From an uncultured Clostridia bacterium (GTDB taxonomy: Bacteria > Bacillota > Clostridia > UMGS1810), in NCBI GenBank assembly GCA_934500875.1, contig CAKSTL010000002.1, positions 1-64,000 on the forward strand: DNA of 64,000 nucleotides, written 5' to 3'. The position numbers were made by a program, and so were the translations under genes. Of the stretch, positions 42,697 to 52,202 are shown piece by piece. The notes below the pieces were generated by a model. The model was not told the DNA's origin, did not search any database, and saw only the letters and a list, made by a program, of their open reading frames with translations. Position 1 is the stretch's first letter, and each line of letters opens with the position of its first letter.

Positions 42697-44598
42697 GTGG
42701 GTATTGAAAAATTAAGTTTAGTAAGCATTGTCGGACCGGTTGAACAGTACGACGACGCAATTTCCGACATTGTAATCGGCTCGGATATTCACCTTGAAAA
42801 CGCACTTAACGTTTTGGAGGGCAACAAGGCATTAAAGCCGTTTGAGGACGAAAATCCTTATATCGGTCACGCCGAAAAGCTGCGTAATATGATAAGCGCT
42901 CACAACCTTTGCGAGGATACGGGTGCGTCATCTGTGTGCAGCATTGACGGTGCAGAGGCGCTTATTGCAAAAATACGCAGCGAGAAAAAAGCTTTGTCGG
43001 ACGAAATAAAGGAGCTTGGAGCAAAAAAAGAGCATAACGATGAAATAATCGAGCAGTTAAAGCCCCTTTTGGAAATCAATGTAAATTTGGAGGATTTGCT
43101 CGGCTTTAAGTTTACAGCCATAAGGTTCGGCAAGCTTCCCAAGGCAAGCTATGCAAAGCTTGAAGAGTATTTGCAGGAGCTTGAGGCGTTTTTCTTTAAA
43201 GGCAGCGAGGATAAGGACTATGTATGGGGAGTTTATTTTACGCCCCGGACGCTTGCGGAAAAGGTGGACAGAATTTTTTCGTCGCTGTATTTTGAACGCA
43301 CCATTATATCGGACGAAGTAAGCGGAACGCCGAAGGACGCAATTTTTAAGCTTGAGAGTGAAAACGACGAGCTTATTGCTAAAACGGACAAGGCGAAAAA
43401 AGAGCTTGAAGAAATATACGAAAGCCATAAGGCAGAAATTTTTTGCATATATCATCTTCTTGAGGAAAAGGAAGAAGCTTATAAGTACCGCAAATACGGT
43501 GCGTTTGCAAAAAATTCGTTCTATATAATAGGCTGGGCGAACAAAAAAACCATTGCCGAGCTTAACAAAAAGGTAGAGCGGCATAAGGATATTTCGCTGG
43601 TAACGGAGGACGCAAAGGACGTTGAAAATTATGTGACGCCGCCGACTCTGCTCAAAAACAACGCAATATTCAAACCGTTTGAATTTTTCGTTAAAATGTA
43701 CGGACTTCCGTCCTACAACGAAATTGACCCGACTCCGCTTGTGGCGCTGTCATACATACTTATGTTCGGCATAATGTTCGGAGATTTCGGTCAGGGAGCA
43801 ATACTTGCAATAGGCGGATTTTTGCTTTACAAGCTTAAAAAAATCGACCTTGCGGCAATAATTTCGCTTGCCGGCGTAAGCTCAATGATTTTCGGATGCG
43901 TTTTCGGCAGTGTTTTCGGATATGAAAACGTTTTAAACTTTCCGTTTACCGTTCATCCAATGGAAAATATTATGCCGGTTCTTATTGCAACAGTGTCGCT
44001 CGGTTGCGTGATTATCACAATCGCAATGATTTATAACATTGCAAACGGCATAAAAACAAAAAAATACGGCAAGGTGCTTTTTGAGCAGAACGGACTTGCG
44101 GGACTTGTGTTTTACTGGGCGGTTATAATAGGAATTGTGCTTTTGTTCTTAAAAGGCATAAATGCGTTTACGGTTATATACAACACTGTATTTATTGTAA
44201 TTCCGCTTATTCTTGTGTTTGCAAAAGAGCCTCTTACAAGGCTGATTGCCAAGAAAAAACCGTATCTTACAGGCACGAAGGGCGAATTTGTTCTTGAAAA
44301 CTTCTTCGAGCTGTTTGAGATAATTTTAAGCTTCGTTACAAATACAGTTTCTTTTGTCAGAGTGGGCGCATTTGCGCTTAACCACGTAGGAATGATGGGC
44401 GTTGTGTTTGTGTTTTCAAAAATGGCGTCGGGCGGCGCAAGTATGATTGTTGTAATACTCGGAAATGCTCTGGTTATGGGGCTTGAGGGTCTTATAGTCG
44501 GCATACAGGTGCTTCGTCTGGAGTTCTACGAAATATTCAGCAGATTTTTTGAAGGCAGCGGACGTGAGTTTAGAAGTGCAAAAAAAATTAATGCGTAA
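42697..44598 (+). CDS. ntpI: V-type ATPase subunit I (a-subunit)
   Basis: This 633-residue stator membrane subunit begins at a GTG. Residues 1-350 are a soluble arm with coiled-coil stretches (about 90-140 and 225-260). Residues about 350-620 form some seven helices. The helix with FELFEIILSFVTNTVSFVRVGAFALNHVG carries the conserved Arg that faces the rotor carboxylate. YILMFGIMFGDFGQG is another strong family motif. It provides the half-channels for ion flow. Confidence 0.93.
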   Translation: MGIEKLSLVSIVGPVEQYDDAISDIVIGSDIHLENALNVLEGNKALKPFEDENPYIGHAEKLRNMISAHNLCEDTGASSVCSIDGAEALIAKIRSEKKALSDEIKELGAKKEHNDEIIEQLKPLLEINVNLEDLLGFKFTAIRFGKLPKASYAKLEEYLQELEAFFFKGSEDKDYVWGVYFTPRTLAEKVDRIFSSLYFERTIISDEVSGTPKDAIFKLESENDELIAKTDKAKKELEEIYESHKAEIFCIYHLLEEKEEAYKYRKYGAFAKNSFYIIGWANKKTIAELNKKVERHKDISLVTEDAKDVENYVTPPTLLKNNAIFKPFEFFVKMYGLPSYNEIDPTPLVALSYILMFGIMFGDFGQGAILAIGGFLLYKLKKIDLAAIISLAGVSSMIFGCVFGSVFGYENVLNFPFTVHPMENIMPVLIATVSLGCVIITIAMIYNIANGIKTKKYGKVLFEQNGLAGLVFYWAVIIGIVLLFLKGINAFTVIYNTVFIVIPLILVFAKEPLTRLIAKKKPYLTGTKGEFVLENFFELFEIILSFVTNTVSFVRVGAFALNHVGMMGVVFVFSKMASGGASMIVVILGNALVMGLEGLIVGIQVLRLEFYEIFSRFFEGSGREFRSAKKINA

Positions 44599-44618
44599 AA
44601 TTTTGGAGGTTAAAAATT

Positions 44619-45026
44619 ATGACTACTTTAATCAGTGTTTTGTTGGTGCTTTCGGTTGTTGTTCCTTTCGGTATTTATTTTAAGAGCGAAAAAAGCAGAA
44701 AATGTGCAAAAACCGCACTTTTGTCAAATATCTTCTCGTTCTTTACAATTTTGGTTGTTTCAACAGTGTGCGTGTTTGCATCGGCTTCGGCAGAAGCTGC
44801 CGGTGCGTCTGATACGGCAGGTCTTGCATACATAGCTGCGGCGCTCGTTACAGGTATGGCAACAATCGGTGCAGGTATCGCCGTTGCGTCGGCTTCAAGT
44901 GCGGCTCTGGGCGCTATCAGCGAGGACCCGAAGGTTATGGGTAAAGCGCTTATTTTCGTTGCGCTTGCCGAAGGTATCGCACTTTACGGACTTTTGGTTT
45001 CGTTCACAATTCTGAGCAAATTTTAA
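44619..45026 (+). CDS. ntpK: V-type ATPase subunit K (rotor proteolipid)
   Basis: This 135-residue proteolipid has four helices (about 3-20, 34-58, 66-92, 107-132). The last contains the ion-binding Glu in FVALAEGIALYGLL. The Gly-rich third helix (GMATIGAGIAVASASSAALGA) packs in the ring. The first hairpin has no carboxylate, so one ion site per subunit is expected. No Gln is seen in helix 3, where sodium-type rings such as that of Enterococcus hirae have one, so proton coupling is possible; this is inference only. Confidence 0.9.
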   Translation: MTTLISVLLVLSVVVPFGIYFKSEKSRKCAKTALLSNIFSFFTILVVSTVCVFASASAEAAGASDTAGLAYIAAALVTGMATIGAGIAVASASSAALGAISEDPKVMGKALIFVALAEGIALYGLLVSFTILSKF

Positions 45027-45044
45027 TAATTCGGAGCGGTTGTT

Positions 45045-45353
45045 ATGAAAATGTATTTAATCAGCGACAACGTTGACACCGCAACGGGACTCAGACTTGC
45101 GGGAATTGACGGTGTTGTTGCGCATACGGAGGACGAAGTTAAAAAAGCGCTCGACTATGCCGTAAACGACGGGGAAATTGCAATACTTCTCATTACCGAA
45201 AAGCTTACAAAAAACTTTCCGGAGTTTATAAAAGAGGTTAAGCTTGAACATTACAAGCCGTTAATTGTTGAAATTCCCGACCGTCACGGCTCAGGACGGG
45301 GAAAAGATTTTATTACAAATTATGTCAGCGAGGCAATAGGCTTAAAGCTTTAG
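45045..45353 (+). CDS. ntpG: V-type ATPase subunit F
   Basis: This 102-residue alpha/beta protein of the V-ATPase F family sits in the central stalk with subunit D. MYLISDNVDTATGLRLAGIDGVV and IAILLITEKLTKNFPEFI are typical, as is the PLIVEIPDRHG strand. It lies 18 bp after subunit K and 13 bp before subunit E. Confidence 0.9.
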   Translation: MKMYLISDNVDTATGLRLAGIDGVVAHTEDEVKKALDYAVNDGEIAILLITEKLTKNFPEFIKEVKLEHYKPLIVEIPDRHGSGRGKDFITNYVSEAIGLKL

Positions 45354-45366
45354 GAGGCTTGAAGAT

Positions 45367-45960
45367 ATGGCGGATTTTGATGTAAAAATCGAAACGTTTA
45401 CAAATCTCACCCTTACCCAGGCGGCAAAGGCGAGAGATAAAATTTTGGAAAAGTGCGAAAATGATAAAAAATGCGCACTTGAAGAATATACAAAAGAGTG
45501 CGGCGAAAAATTTTCAAAGCTTATTAAGGAAAATCAGAATAAAATTAAAACCGAAAACCATCAGAGGGTTTCAAAAGAGGTTACCGAGTGCAAAAGAGCG
45601 GTTTTTTCTCACCGTGAAATGCTTATAAACCGTCTTTTTGATGAGCTTGCGGATAAAATTTCGGAATACAAAAAAACCGATAAGTATGCAGAATATCTTA
45701 AAAAATGCATAGACGACGGCGCAAAAAAAGCGGGCGGCAAAGACATCATCCTGACGTTTGATGAGTCGGATAAGAAAATAGGAAATTCTCTTTGCGAAAG
45801 ATACGGTTTTTCGGCGCAGTTTAAGGATAATCTTTGCGGCGGAGTGATTGTGTCGGCAAGCGGCAGCAATATTGCGTACAATATGTCTTTTTCGGCGCAG
45901 ATTGAAAATTTAAGGGAAACCTTCCTTGAAAACAGCGGTTTTTCAATAGATGTTATGTAA
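45367..45960 (+). CDS. ntpE: V-type ATPase subunit E
   Basis: This 197-residue peripheral-stalk subunit has a long N-terminal helix (about 15-110, charged, coiled-coil) and a small C-terminal globular domain with GFSAQFKDNLCGGVIVSASGSNIAYNMSF. The arrangement is standard for E subunits that cap the A3B3 head. GGAGG precedes the ATG. Confidence 0.85.
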   Translation: MADFDVKIETFTNLTLTQAAKARDKILEKCENDKKCALEEYTKECGEKFSKLIKENQNKIKTENHQRVSKEVTECKRAVFSHREMLINRLFDELADKISEYKKTDKYAEYLKKCIDDGAKKAGGKDIILTFDESDKKIGNSLCERYGFSAQFKDNLCGGVIVSASGSNIAYNMSFSAQIENLRETFLENSGFSIDVM

Positions 45961-45975
45961 GGCAGGTGTAAAAAA

Positions 45976-47757
45976 GTGGAAAACGGTTATATTTACGGTA
46001 TAAACGGCCCTGTTGTTGCTGTAAAAGGCACCGACGGACTTAAAATGATGGAAATGGTTAAAGTCGGCAAGGATAAGCTTATCGGCGAGGTTATCGGTCT
46101 TGAAAGCGACCGTGCGATTGTTCAGGTTTATGAAGAAACCACCTCCGTTTCGGCGGGTGAAGAGGTTGTGGGGCTTAAAAGTCCTATGAGCGCACTGCTC
46201 GGCCCCGGTCTTATAGGCTCTATTTTTGACGGTATTCAGCGTCCTCTTCTTGTTATGGAAAAGCAGAGCGGAGCATTTATCGAGCGTGGTATGGACGTAT
46301 CGGCGCTCGATACCGAAAAAAAGTGGAATGTTCGCATAAAGGTTAAAAACGGCGATTCTGTAAAGGGCGGCGATATTGTTGCCGAAACGGATGAAACAGA
46401 GTCGATTGTTCATAAAATTATGGTTCCGCCGGATATGTCGGGCGAAGTTGTGTTTGCCGCAAACGACGGCGATTATACCATAAACGACGTTATAGTGAAA
46501 ATAAAGAACAGCGCAGGGAAGGTAAGCGATATTACGCTTTGTCAGAAATGGCCCATAAGAAAAGCACGCCCCTATACCGAGCGAAAAACCCCTACAGAGC
46601 CGCTTGTTACGGGTCAGAGGGTTATAGACGCACTTTTCCCCATTGCAAAGGGCGGTGCGGCGGCAATTCCGGGTGGATTCGGAACCGGAAAAACAATGAC
46701 GCAGCATCAGCTTGCAAAATGGTGCGACGCAGATATTATTGTTTACATAGGCTGCGGCGAGCGTGGAAATGAAATGACGCAGGTTCTTGAGGATTTTACC
46801 GCTCTTATTGACCCGAGAACGGGAAAATCGCTTATGAACAGAACAATTCTTATAGCAAACACCTCAAATATGCCTGTTGCGGCACGTGAAGCGTGCATTT
46901 ACACCGGCGTTACGCTTGCGGAGTATTACCGTGATATGGGGTATAACGTTGCAATTATGGCAGACTCCACCTCACGCTGGGCAGAGGCTCTGCGTGAAAT
47001 TTCGGGACGTCTTGAAGAAATGCCTGCCGAAGAAGGATTTCCGGCATATCTTCCGTCACGTCTTTCTACGTTCTATGAAAGAGCGGGTATGGTTGACAAT
47101 TTAAACGGCACAAAAGGCTCAATTTCGATAATCGGCGCAGTATCGCCTCAGGGCGGCGACTTTTCGGAGCCTGTTACGCAGAATACAAAGCGTTTTATAA
47201 GGTGCTTCTGGGCGCTTGACCGTTCGCTTGCCTATCAGAGGCATTACCCTGCAATAAACTGGCTTACAAGCTATTCGGAATATTCGGACGATTTGAAGGA
47301 TTGGTTTGATGAAAACGTAAACAAGGATTTTGACAGCGTTGTTTTGCAGGTAAAAAAAATCCTTACCGAGGAAAGCTCGCTTATGGAAATTGTAAAGCTT
47401 ATCGGTTCGGATGTTCTGCCCGATTCTCAGCGCCTTGTGCTTGAAGTGGCAAAAATCGTTCGTCTGGGATTTTTGCAGCAGAACGCATTTAACCCGACCG
47501 ATACCTACGTTCCGCTCAAAAAACAGTATCTTATGCTTAAAACGTATCTTACGTACTACAAAGAAGCGAAAAAGCTTGTCGATAGCGGAATACCGGTTTC
47601 CGTCCTTCACAAAACAGGGCTTACCGAAAAGCTTGTTTCAATAAAATACGACGTTAAAAATGATGATTTTGCCGCATTTGACAAATACGAAAACGAAATC
47701 ATAACGGAATTTAACAAAATCGGCGCACGCTATGCTCCGAAAAAGGCGGTGCAGTAA
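45976..47757 (+). CDS. ntpA: V-type ATPase catalytic subunit A
   Basis: This 593-residue catalytic subunit starts at GTG 45976. It has the N-terminal beta-barrel (YGINGPVVAVKG), the long non-homologous insert typical of A subunits, Walker A GGFGTGKT near 229-236, Walker B VAIMADSTSRWAEALRE and the helical C-terminal domain. It hydrolyses or makes ATP at the A/B interface. The stop abuts the start of subunit B with no spacer. Confidence 0.96.
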   Translation: MENGYIYGINGPVVAVKGTDGLKMMEMVKVGKDKLIGEVIGLESDRAIVQVYEETTSVSAGEEVVGLKSPMSALLGPGLIGSIFDGIQRPLLVMEKQSGAFIERGMDVSALDTEKKWNVRIKVKNGDSVKGGDIVAETDETESIVHKIMVPPDMSGEVVFAANDGDYTINDVIVKIKNSAGKVSDITLCQKWPIRKARPYTERKTPTEPLVTGQRVIDALFPIAKGGAAAIPGGFGTGKTMTQHQLAKWCDADIIVYIGCGERGNEMTQVLEDFTALIDPRTGKSLMNRTILIANTSNMPVAAREACIYTGVTLAEYYRDMGYNVAIMADSTSRWAEALREISGRLEEMPAEEGFPAYLPSRLSTFYERAGMVDNLNGTKGSISIIGAVSPQGGDFSEPVTQNTKRFIRCFWALDRSLAYQRHYPAINWLTSYSEYSDDLKDWFDENVNKDFDSVVLQVKKILTEESSLMEIVKLIGSDVLPDSQRLVLEVAKIVRLGFLQQNAFNPTDTYVPLKKQYLMLKTYLTYYKEAKKLVDSGIPVSVLHKTGLTEKLVSIKYDVKNDDFAAFDKYENEIITEFNKIGARYAPKKAVQ

Positions 47758-49134
47758 ATGGCTATAGAATATTTGGGTGTTAAAGAAATTTCAGGTCCCC
47801 TTGTTGTTTTGGAAAACGTAAAAGGCGCTTCTTATGAGGAAATAGTTGAAATTGAGGTTGCCGGTGCGGAAAAGAGAATGGGGCAGATTATATCCATTGA
47901 CGGCGATAAGGCGGTTGTTCAGGTTTTTGAAGGCACGGAAGGAATTTCAAAGGTCAACACAAAAACGCATCTTACCGGCGAGCCGTTAAGGCTTCCTTTG
48001 TCAAAAGAAATTCTCGGCAGGGTGTTCAGCGGTATAGGAAAGCCGATTGACGGGCTTGGAAATATTTATCCCGACATAAAGGCGGATGTTAACGGAAAAC
48101 CGATAAACCCTGTTTCAAGAGAATATCCGAGAAACTACATTGAAACGGGAATATCGTCAATAGACGCACTTACAACGCTTATCAGAGGTCAGAAGCTTCC
48201 TATTTTTTCGGGAAACGGTCTGCCGCACGACGCTTTGGCGGTGCAGATTGCACGTCAGGCTAAAATAGCGGATGACAACGGAAGTGATTTTGCAATAGTT
48301 TTTGCGGCAATCGGCGTTAAAAACGACGTTGCAAACTACTTTAAAAAGGCGTTTTCGGACAGCGGTGTGCTTGAAAAGGTTGTTATGTTTTTAAACCTTT
48401 CAAACGACCCTGTTACCGAAAGAATTATAACCCCCCGTGCGGCGCTTACTGCGGCGGAATACCTTGCTTTTACGCATAATATGCATATTCTTGTTATTAT
48501 GACCGATATTTCGTCATATGCCGAGGCGCTCAGAGAGGTTTCGTCCTCAAAGGGCGAAATTCCGTCAAGAAAGGGATATCCGGGATATCTTTATTCCGAC
48601 CTTGCTTCGCTCTACGAACGTGCAGGTATGGTAAAGGGCAAAAAAGGCTCGGTTACGCAAATTCCTATCCTTACAATGCCCAATGACGATATTACGCATC
48701 CTATCCCCGACCTTACAGGTTACATCACCGAGGGTCAGATTGTTATGGACAGAGGGCTTTTTCAGAGAGGAATTTACCCTCCGATAAGCGTTCTGCCGTC
48801 GCTTTCACGTCTTATGAAGGACGGTATCGGCGAAGGGTATACAAGGGGCGACCACAACGATGTTGCAAACCAGTTGTTTGCCGCATATGCAAACGTTGCG
48901 GAGGTTAAGGCGCTCGCTTCGGTTATCGGCGAAGATGAGCTTTCAAAAATTGATAAGCTCTATATTGAATTCGGCAAGCAGTTTGAAGAAAAATTCTTAA
49001 GTCAGCAGAAGGATGAGGAAAGAAGCATTACCGAAACGCTCGATTTGGGCTGGCAGCTTTTGAGAATTCTCCCCCGTGAAGAACTGAACCGAATTGACAC
49101 CAAAATTCTTGACGAGTATTATGATAAAAATTAA
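47758..49134 (+). CDS. ntpB: V-type ATPase subunit B
   Basis: This 458-residue regulatory nucleotide-binding subunit has no classical P-loop, as expected. IETGISSIDALTTLIRGQKLPIFSGNGLPHD and VIMTDISSYAEALREVSSSKGEIPSRKGYPGYLYSDL are diagnostic. It directly follows subunit A and alternates with it in the hexameric head. Confidence 0.96.
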   Translation: MAIEYLGVKEISGPLVVLENVKGASYEEIVEIEVAGAEKRMGQIISIDGDKAVVQVFEGTEGISKVNTKTHLTGEPLRLPLSKEILGRVFSGIGKPIDGLGNIYPDIKADVNGKPINPVSREYPRNYIETGISSIDALTTLIRGQKLPIFSGNGLPHDALAVQIARQAKIADDNGSDFAIVFAAIGVKNDVANYFKKAFSDSGVLEKVVMFLNLSNDPVTERIITPRAALTAAEYLAFTHNMHILVIMTDISSYAEALREVSSSKGEIPSRKGYPGYLYSDLASLYERAGMVKGKKGSVTQIPILTMPNDDITHPIPDLTGYITEGQIVMDRGLFQRGIYPPISVLPSLSRLMKDGIGEGYTRGDHNDVANQLFAAYANVAEVKALASVIGEDELSKIDKLYIEFGKQFEEKFLSQQKDEERSITETLDLGWQLLRILPREELNRIDTKILDEYYDKN

Positions 49135-49149
49135 TGCGGAGGTTAGAAT

Positions 49150-49770
49150 ATGGACGTTACACTGTTTGCCACAAAGGGTAATCTTATCGCCGCAAAAAAT
49201 TCTTTAAAGCTCTCAAAGCAGGGCTACGACCTTTTGGACAAAAAGCGCAATATTCTTATAAAAGAGATGATGTCGCTTATCGAGAAGGCGCAGAGCATAC
49301 AGGGCGAAATTGACGAAAAATACCGTGCGGCGTACAAATCGCTTCAGAAGTCGAACATAACCGTGGGCATTTCCGAGGTTGAAAAAATCAGTAAATGCAC
49401 GCATATCGAAAACGGAATTGATTTAAAATTCCGCAGTGTTATGGGGGTTGAAATCCCGTCAATCGACTATGAGGAGAAAAAGGCGTCCACCGAGTATGAC
49501 TTTTTTACAACGCCGCCGTGTCTTGACGACGCATTTTTGAAGTTCAACGAGGTGAAAAACCTTACAATACGGCTTGCCGAAATAGAAAATTCGGTTTACC
49601 GCCTTGCAAGCAACATCAAAAAAACGCAGAAAAGGGCAAATTCGCTCAAAAATATTATGATTCCGAGATACGAAAAAATTTCTTCGGATATCCAGAACGT
49701 TCTGGAGGAAAAGGAACGTGAGGAATTTACACGGCTTAAGGTTATAAAAAGCAACAAAACAAAAAAATAA
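49150..49770 (+). CDS. ntpD: V-type ATPase subunit D
   Basis: This 206-residue central rotor shaft has two long antiparallel helices at the ends (about 5-75 and 130-195). The N-terminus (FATKGNLIAAKNSLKLSKQGYDLLDKKRNILIKEMM) is the family signature, and the C-terminal helix has RLASNIKKTQKRANSLKNIMIPRY. It completes the operon order G-C-I-K-F-E-A-B-D. Confidence 0.94.
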   Translation: MDVTLFATKGNLIAAKNSLKLSKQGYDLLDKKRNILIKEMMSLIEKAQSIQGEIDEKYRAAYKSLQKSNITVGISEVEKISKCTHIENGIDLKFRSVMGVEIPSIDYEEKKASTEYDFFTTPPCLDDAFLKFNEVKNLTIRLAEIENSVYRLASNIKKTQKRANSLKNIMIPRYEKISSDIQNVLEEKEREEFTRLKVIKSNKTKK

Positions 49771-49782
49771 AACGGAGTTTTT

Positions 49783-50931
49783 ATGAAAACGCTGGGCATT
49801 GTGTCAGAATACAATCCGTTTCATAACGGGCATAAGTATCATATCGAAAAGTCAAAAGAGCTTTTTGGCTGTGACGCAGCGGTTTGCGCAATGAGCGGAA
49901 GCCTTGTTCAGCGAGGAGAAATTTCGGTTTTCGATAAGTGGTCAAGAGCAAAGACCGCAGTGGAAAACGGCGCCGATCTGGTGCTTGAAATCCCTGCGTT
50001 TTTTTGTTTGCAGTCGGGCAGAAACTATGCTTACGGCGCTGTAAAGGTTTTAAATCTTTTGGGAAATGTTGATTTTTTAAGCTTCGGCAGCGAGTGCGGC
50101 GATATAGATTTTTTAAAAAAACTTGCCGCCGCAAAGAGAACAAAAAAGTTTTGCGGCGAGCTTAAAAGCCTTATGCAAAAGGGACTCGGCTATCCTGCGG
50201 CAACCGAGTGCGCAATACAAAATTTTTTGAAAACCTCGGAGGGCGGACGCATTTTTTCGCCGAACGACCTTTTGGGAATTGAGTATATAGACGCAATAAA
50301 GCGCCTTAAAAGCGATATTGTGCCCGTTACGGTCAAACGGCATCTTACAAATCATTCGGACAAAACGATATCGGGCGATTTTGCCTCTGCAAGCGAAATA
50401 AGGCGGATGATTTCGGAAAATAAGGATTTTTCAAAATATGTTCCGTATAGCGCAAAAGATTTTGACACCTTTGACGAAAAAAATGCCGAAAGCGTTATTC
50501 TTTGGTACTTCCGCTCGCAAATGCGGGAAAAAAACATTCTCGGCGGAGAGTGCGGAATGGCGCAGAGGCTTATAAAAAGTGCAAAAATCTCGTCCTCTTT
50601 GGATGAATTTTACGCCAATGCCGTGTCAAAAAGGTATACATTGAGCAGAATAAAAAGAATGTCAAAATGTGCCTTTTTCGATATTAAGAAAAATTCCGTC
50701 CTCGACTATATCCGTCCGCTTGCGTTCAACGAAAAGGGAAGGTATATACTTAAAAATTCGCCGGCAAAGGATATGATTGTCACCAAGACGGCAGATTTTA
50801 ACGGAAGTAAAAACTCAATGTTCAAATATGACATTGCCGCAACCGATTTTGCGTATCTTTGCGCAAACGATAAAGAAAAAAGAAAAAGCGGCGCAGATTT
50901 CTACACGCCGCCGATTTATGTCAAAATGTGA
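49783..50931 (+). CDS. tmcAL: tRNA(Met) cytidine acetate ligase, YlbM family
   Basis: This 382-residue nucleotidyltransferase-like protein has the HxGH-type motif in EYNPFHNGHKYHIEKSK (near 10-26) and MSGSLVQRGEISVFDKW, both diagnostic of TmcAL/YlbM. The enzyme uses ATP and acetate to make N4-acetylcytidine at the wobble base of elongator tRNA-Met. It follows the V-ATPase D gene by 12 bp. It is convergent with the oxidoreductase gene, with only three bases between the stops and no clear terminator. Confidence 0.92.
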   Translation: MKTLGIVSEYNPFHNGHKYHIEKSKELFGCDAAVCAMSGSLVQRGEISVFDKWSRAKTAVENGADLVLEIPAFFCLQSGRNYAYGAVKVLNLLGNVDFLSFGSECGDIDFLKKLAAAKRTKKFCGELKSLMQKGLGYPAATECAIQNFLKTSEGGRIFSPNDLLGIEYIDAIKRLKSDIVPVTVKRHLTNHSDKTISGDFASASEIRRMISENKDFSKYVPYSAKDFDTFDEKNAESVILWYFRSQMREKNILGGECGMAQRLIKSAKISSSLDEFYANAVSKRYTLSRIKRMSKCAFFDIKKNSVLDYIRPLAFNEKGRYILKNSPAKDMIVTKTADFNGSKNSMFKYDIAATDFAYLCANDKEKRKSGADFYTPPIYVKM

Positions 50932-50934
50932 TTT

Positions 50935-52065
50935 TTAACAGTGCAGGATTTTTCCTTCTTTCGCAGACTTATACATAAGGTCTGTAATATGGTTTACATA
51001 TGCGCCGTCCGCAAAGGAAGGGGCGCATTTTTTGTTTTCGTGTACCGAATTAAGAAAATTATAAAGGCAGTGCACGTGTCCCCTCAGCCAGCCAATGCTG
51101 CTCTTTGAGCTGGGAAAAACACCGCCCGGCTCGGCAAAACGCTGTACGCATTCAATTCTTTTAAAGCCCCGTTCGCCGCCGAAAACGTCCTCTTTTTGCG
51201 TGTTGTCAAAATAGTAAAGATAGTTTGCGTCCATAAGGCTGTACCTCAGCGCACCACGGTCGCCGTAAATTTCAAACGAAAGCTCGTCGTTTGTGCCGGT
51301 TGCGATTTTTGAAAACGTCATTGTGCCATTTGCACCGTTTTTCATTGTAACCAGTGCGTGCGCCTCGTCCTCGGCAGTAATTTTAACCGTGTTTCCGTTT
51401 TTGTCGGGGCGGAGCGGATAAAGAATTTTTGTTTTGCAGAAAACGTGCTCAAAGTCGCCCAAAAGATAGCGCATAAGGTCAATAACGTGCGAGCCGAGGT
51501 CAACAATAACGCCTCCGCCGCCCATTTTTTCGTCCTGCTTCCAGCCAATCGGCTTATTTTTGTCAACTGAACCGGAATGAAGAAATTTTGCCTCAAAGGT
51601 TAAAATATTGCCGATTTTTTCCTCGTCAATCATCTTTTTTGCAAGCATTGTCGCAGGAAAAAACCTGTTCTGAAAGGTAATCTGCGTGCATTTGTCGTAA
51701 TTTTTTTCAAGCTCTGCAATTTTTTGTGCGTCAGAGTTCCCAACCGTCAGCGGCTTGTCGCAGTAAATGTGCTTTTTTGCCTTCATAGCCGCAAAAATCT
51801 CGTCTGCGTGCAGATAATTCGGCGTGCAGATATCCACAATATCAATCGTGTCGTCGTTTATTATGTCGTTGAAATCGGCGGTATAATTTTCATATCCCAG
51901 CCTCTGCGCCGCCGCCTTTGCGCTTTTTTCGCTCGACGCACACAGGCATTTGAGATTAATCTTAAACGGCAGATTTTCATAGTAAAGCGGAATTGTTTTA
52001 TACCCGAACGTGTGGGTTTTTCCCATAAAACCGCATCCTACAAGCCCTATATTAAACGTTTTCAT
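50935..52065 (-). CDS. Gfo/Idh/MocA family oxidoreductase
   Basis: This 376-residue NAD(P)-dependent dehydrogenase has an N-terminal Rossmann fold (IGLVGCGFMGKTH), a YCDKPLT motif equivalent to the usual EKP lysine site near residue 100, and a C-terminal alpha/beta domain with GGGVIVDLGSHVIDLMRYLLGDF. Members oxidise or epimerise sugars, inositols or glycosides. The specific substrate is not readable. It has its own divergent promoter opposite the sigma-factor gene. A link to the glycan loci of the window is possible but unproved. Confidence 0.88.
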   Translation of the reverse strand: MKTFNIGLVGCGFMGKTHTFGYKTIPLYYENLPFKINLKCLCASSEKSAKAAAQRLGYENYTADFNDIINDDTIDIVDICTPNYLHADEIFAAMKAKKHIYCDKPLTVGNSDAQKIAELEKNYDKCTQITFQNRFFPATMLAKKMIDEEKIGNILTFEAKFLHSGSVDKNKPIGWKQDEKMGGGGVIVDLGSHVIDLMRYLLGDFEHVFCKTKILYPLRPDKNGNTVKITAEDEAHALVTMKNGANGTMTFSKIATGTNDELSFEIYGDRGALRYSLMDANYLYYFDNTQKEDVFGGERGFKRIECVQRFAEPGGVFPSSKSSIGWLRGHVHCLYNFLNSVHENKKCAPSFADGAYVNHITDLMYKSAKEGKILHC

Positions 52066-52095
52066 AATTTTCTCCTTTGTAAAAATCTTTTTTTA

Positions 52096-52124
52096 ATTAT
52101 ACCCCATTTTTTTCAATTTGTCTA
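52096..52124 (-). promoter_or_regulatory. Promoter of oxidoreductase gene
   Basis: On the minus strand, TAGACA (52124-52119) and TATAAT (52101-52096) are separated by 17 bp. The ribosome-binding site AAAGGAG lies between them and the ATG. Confidence 0.75.
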
Positions 52125-52141
52125 CATTTGCAAAATAAACC

Positions 52142-52170
52142 TTGAAAAATTTTATAAACAGTGTTATGAT
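52142..52170 (+). promoter_or_regulatory. Promoter of ECF sigma-factor operon
   Basis: TTGAAA (52142-52147), 17 bp and TATGAT (52165-52170) form a sigma-A-like promoter back to back with that of the oxidoreductase. No separate autoregulated ECF-type promoter is obvious. Confidence 0.65.
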
Positions 52171-52202
52171 AAAAGTAATTTATGCGAAAGGGGGAGCAGC
52201 CT

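Noticed and set aside
45943..46707. Long open frame on the minus strand across the start of the V-ATPase A gene
   Set aside because: It lies opposite a clear, conserved gene and its product is rich in Arg, His, Asn and Cys with no family resemblance. The same holds for minus-strand frames at 23870-24748, 39994-40620 and 2380-2964.
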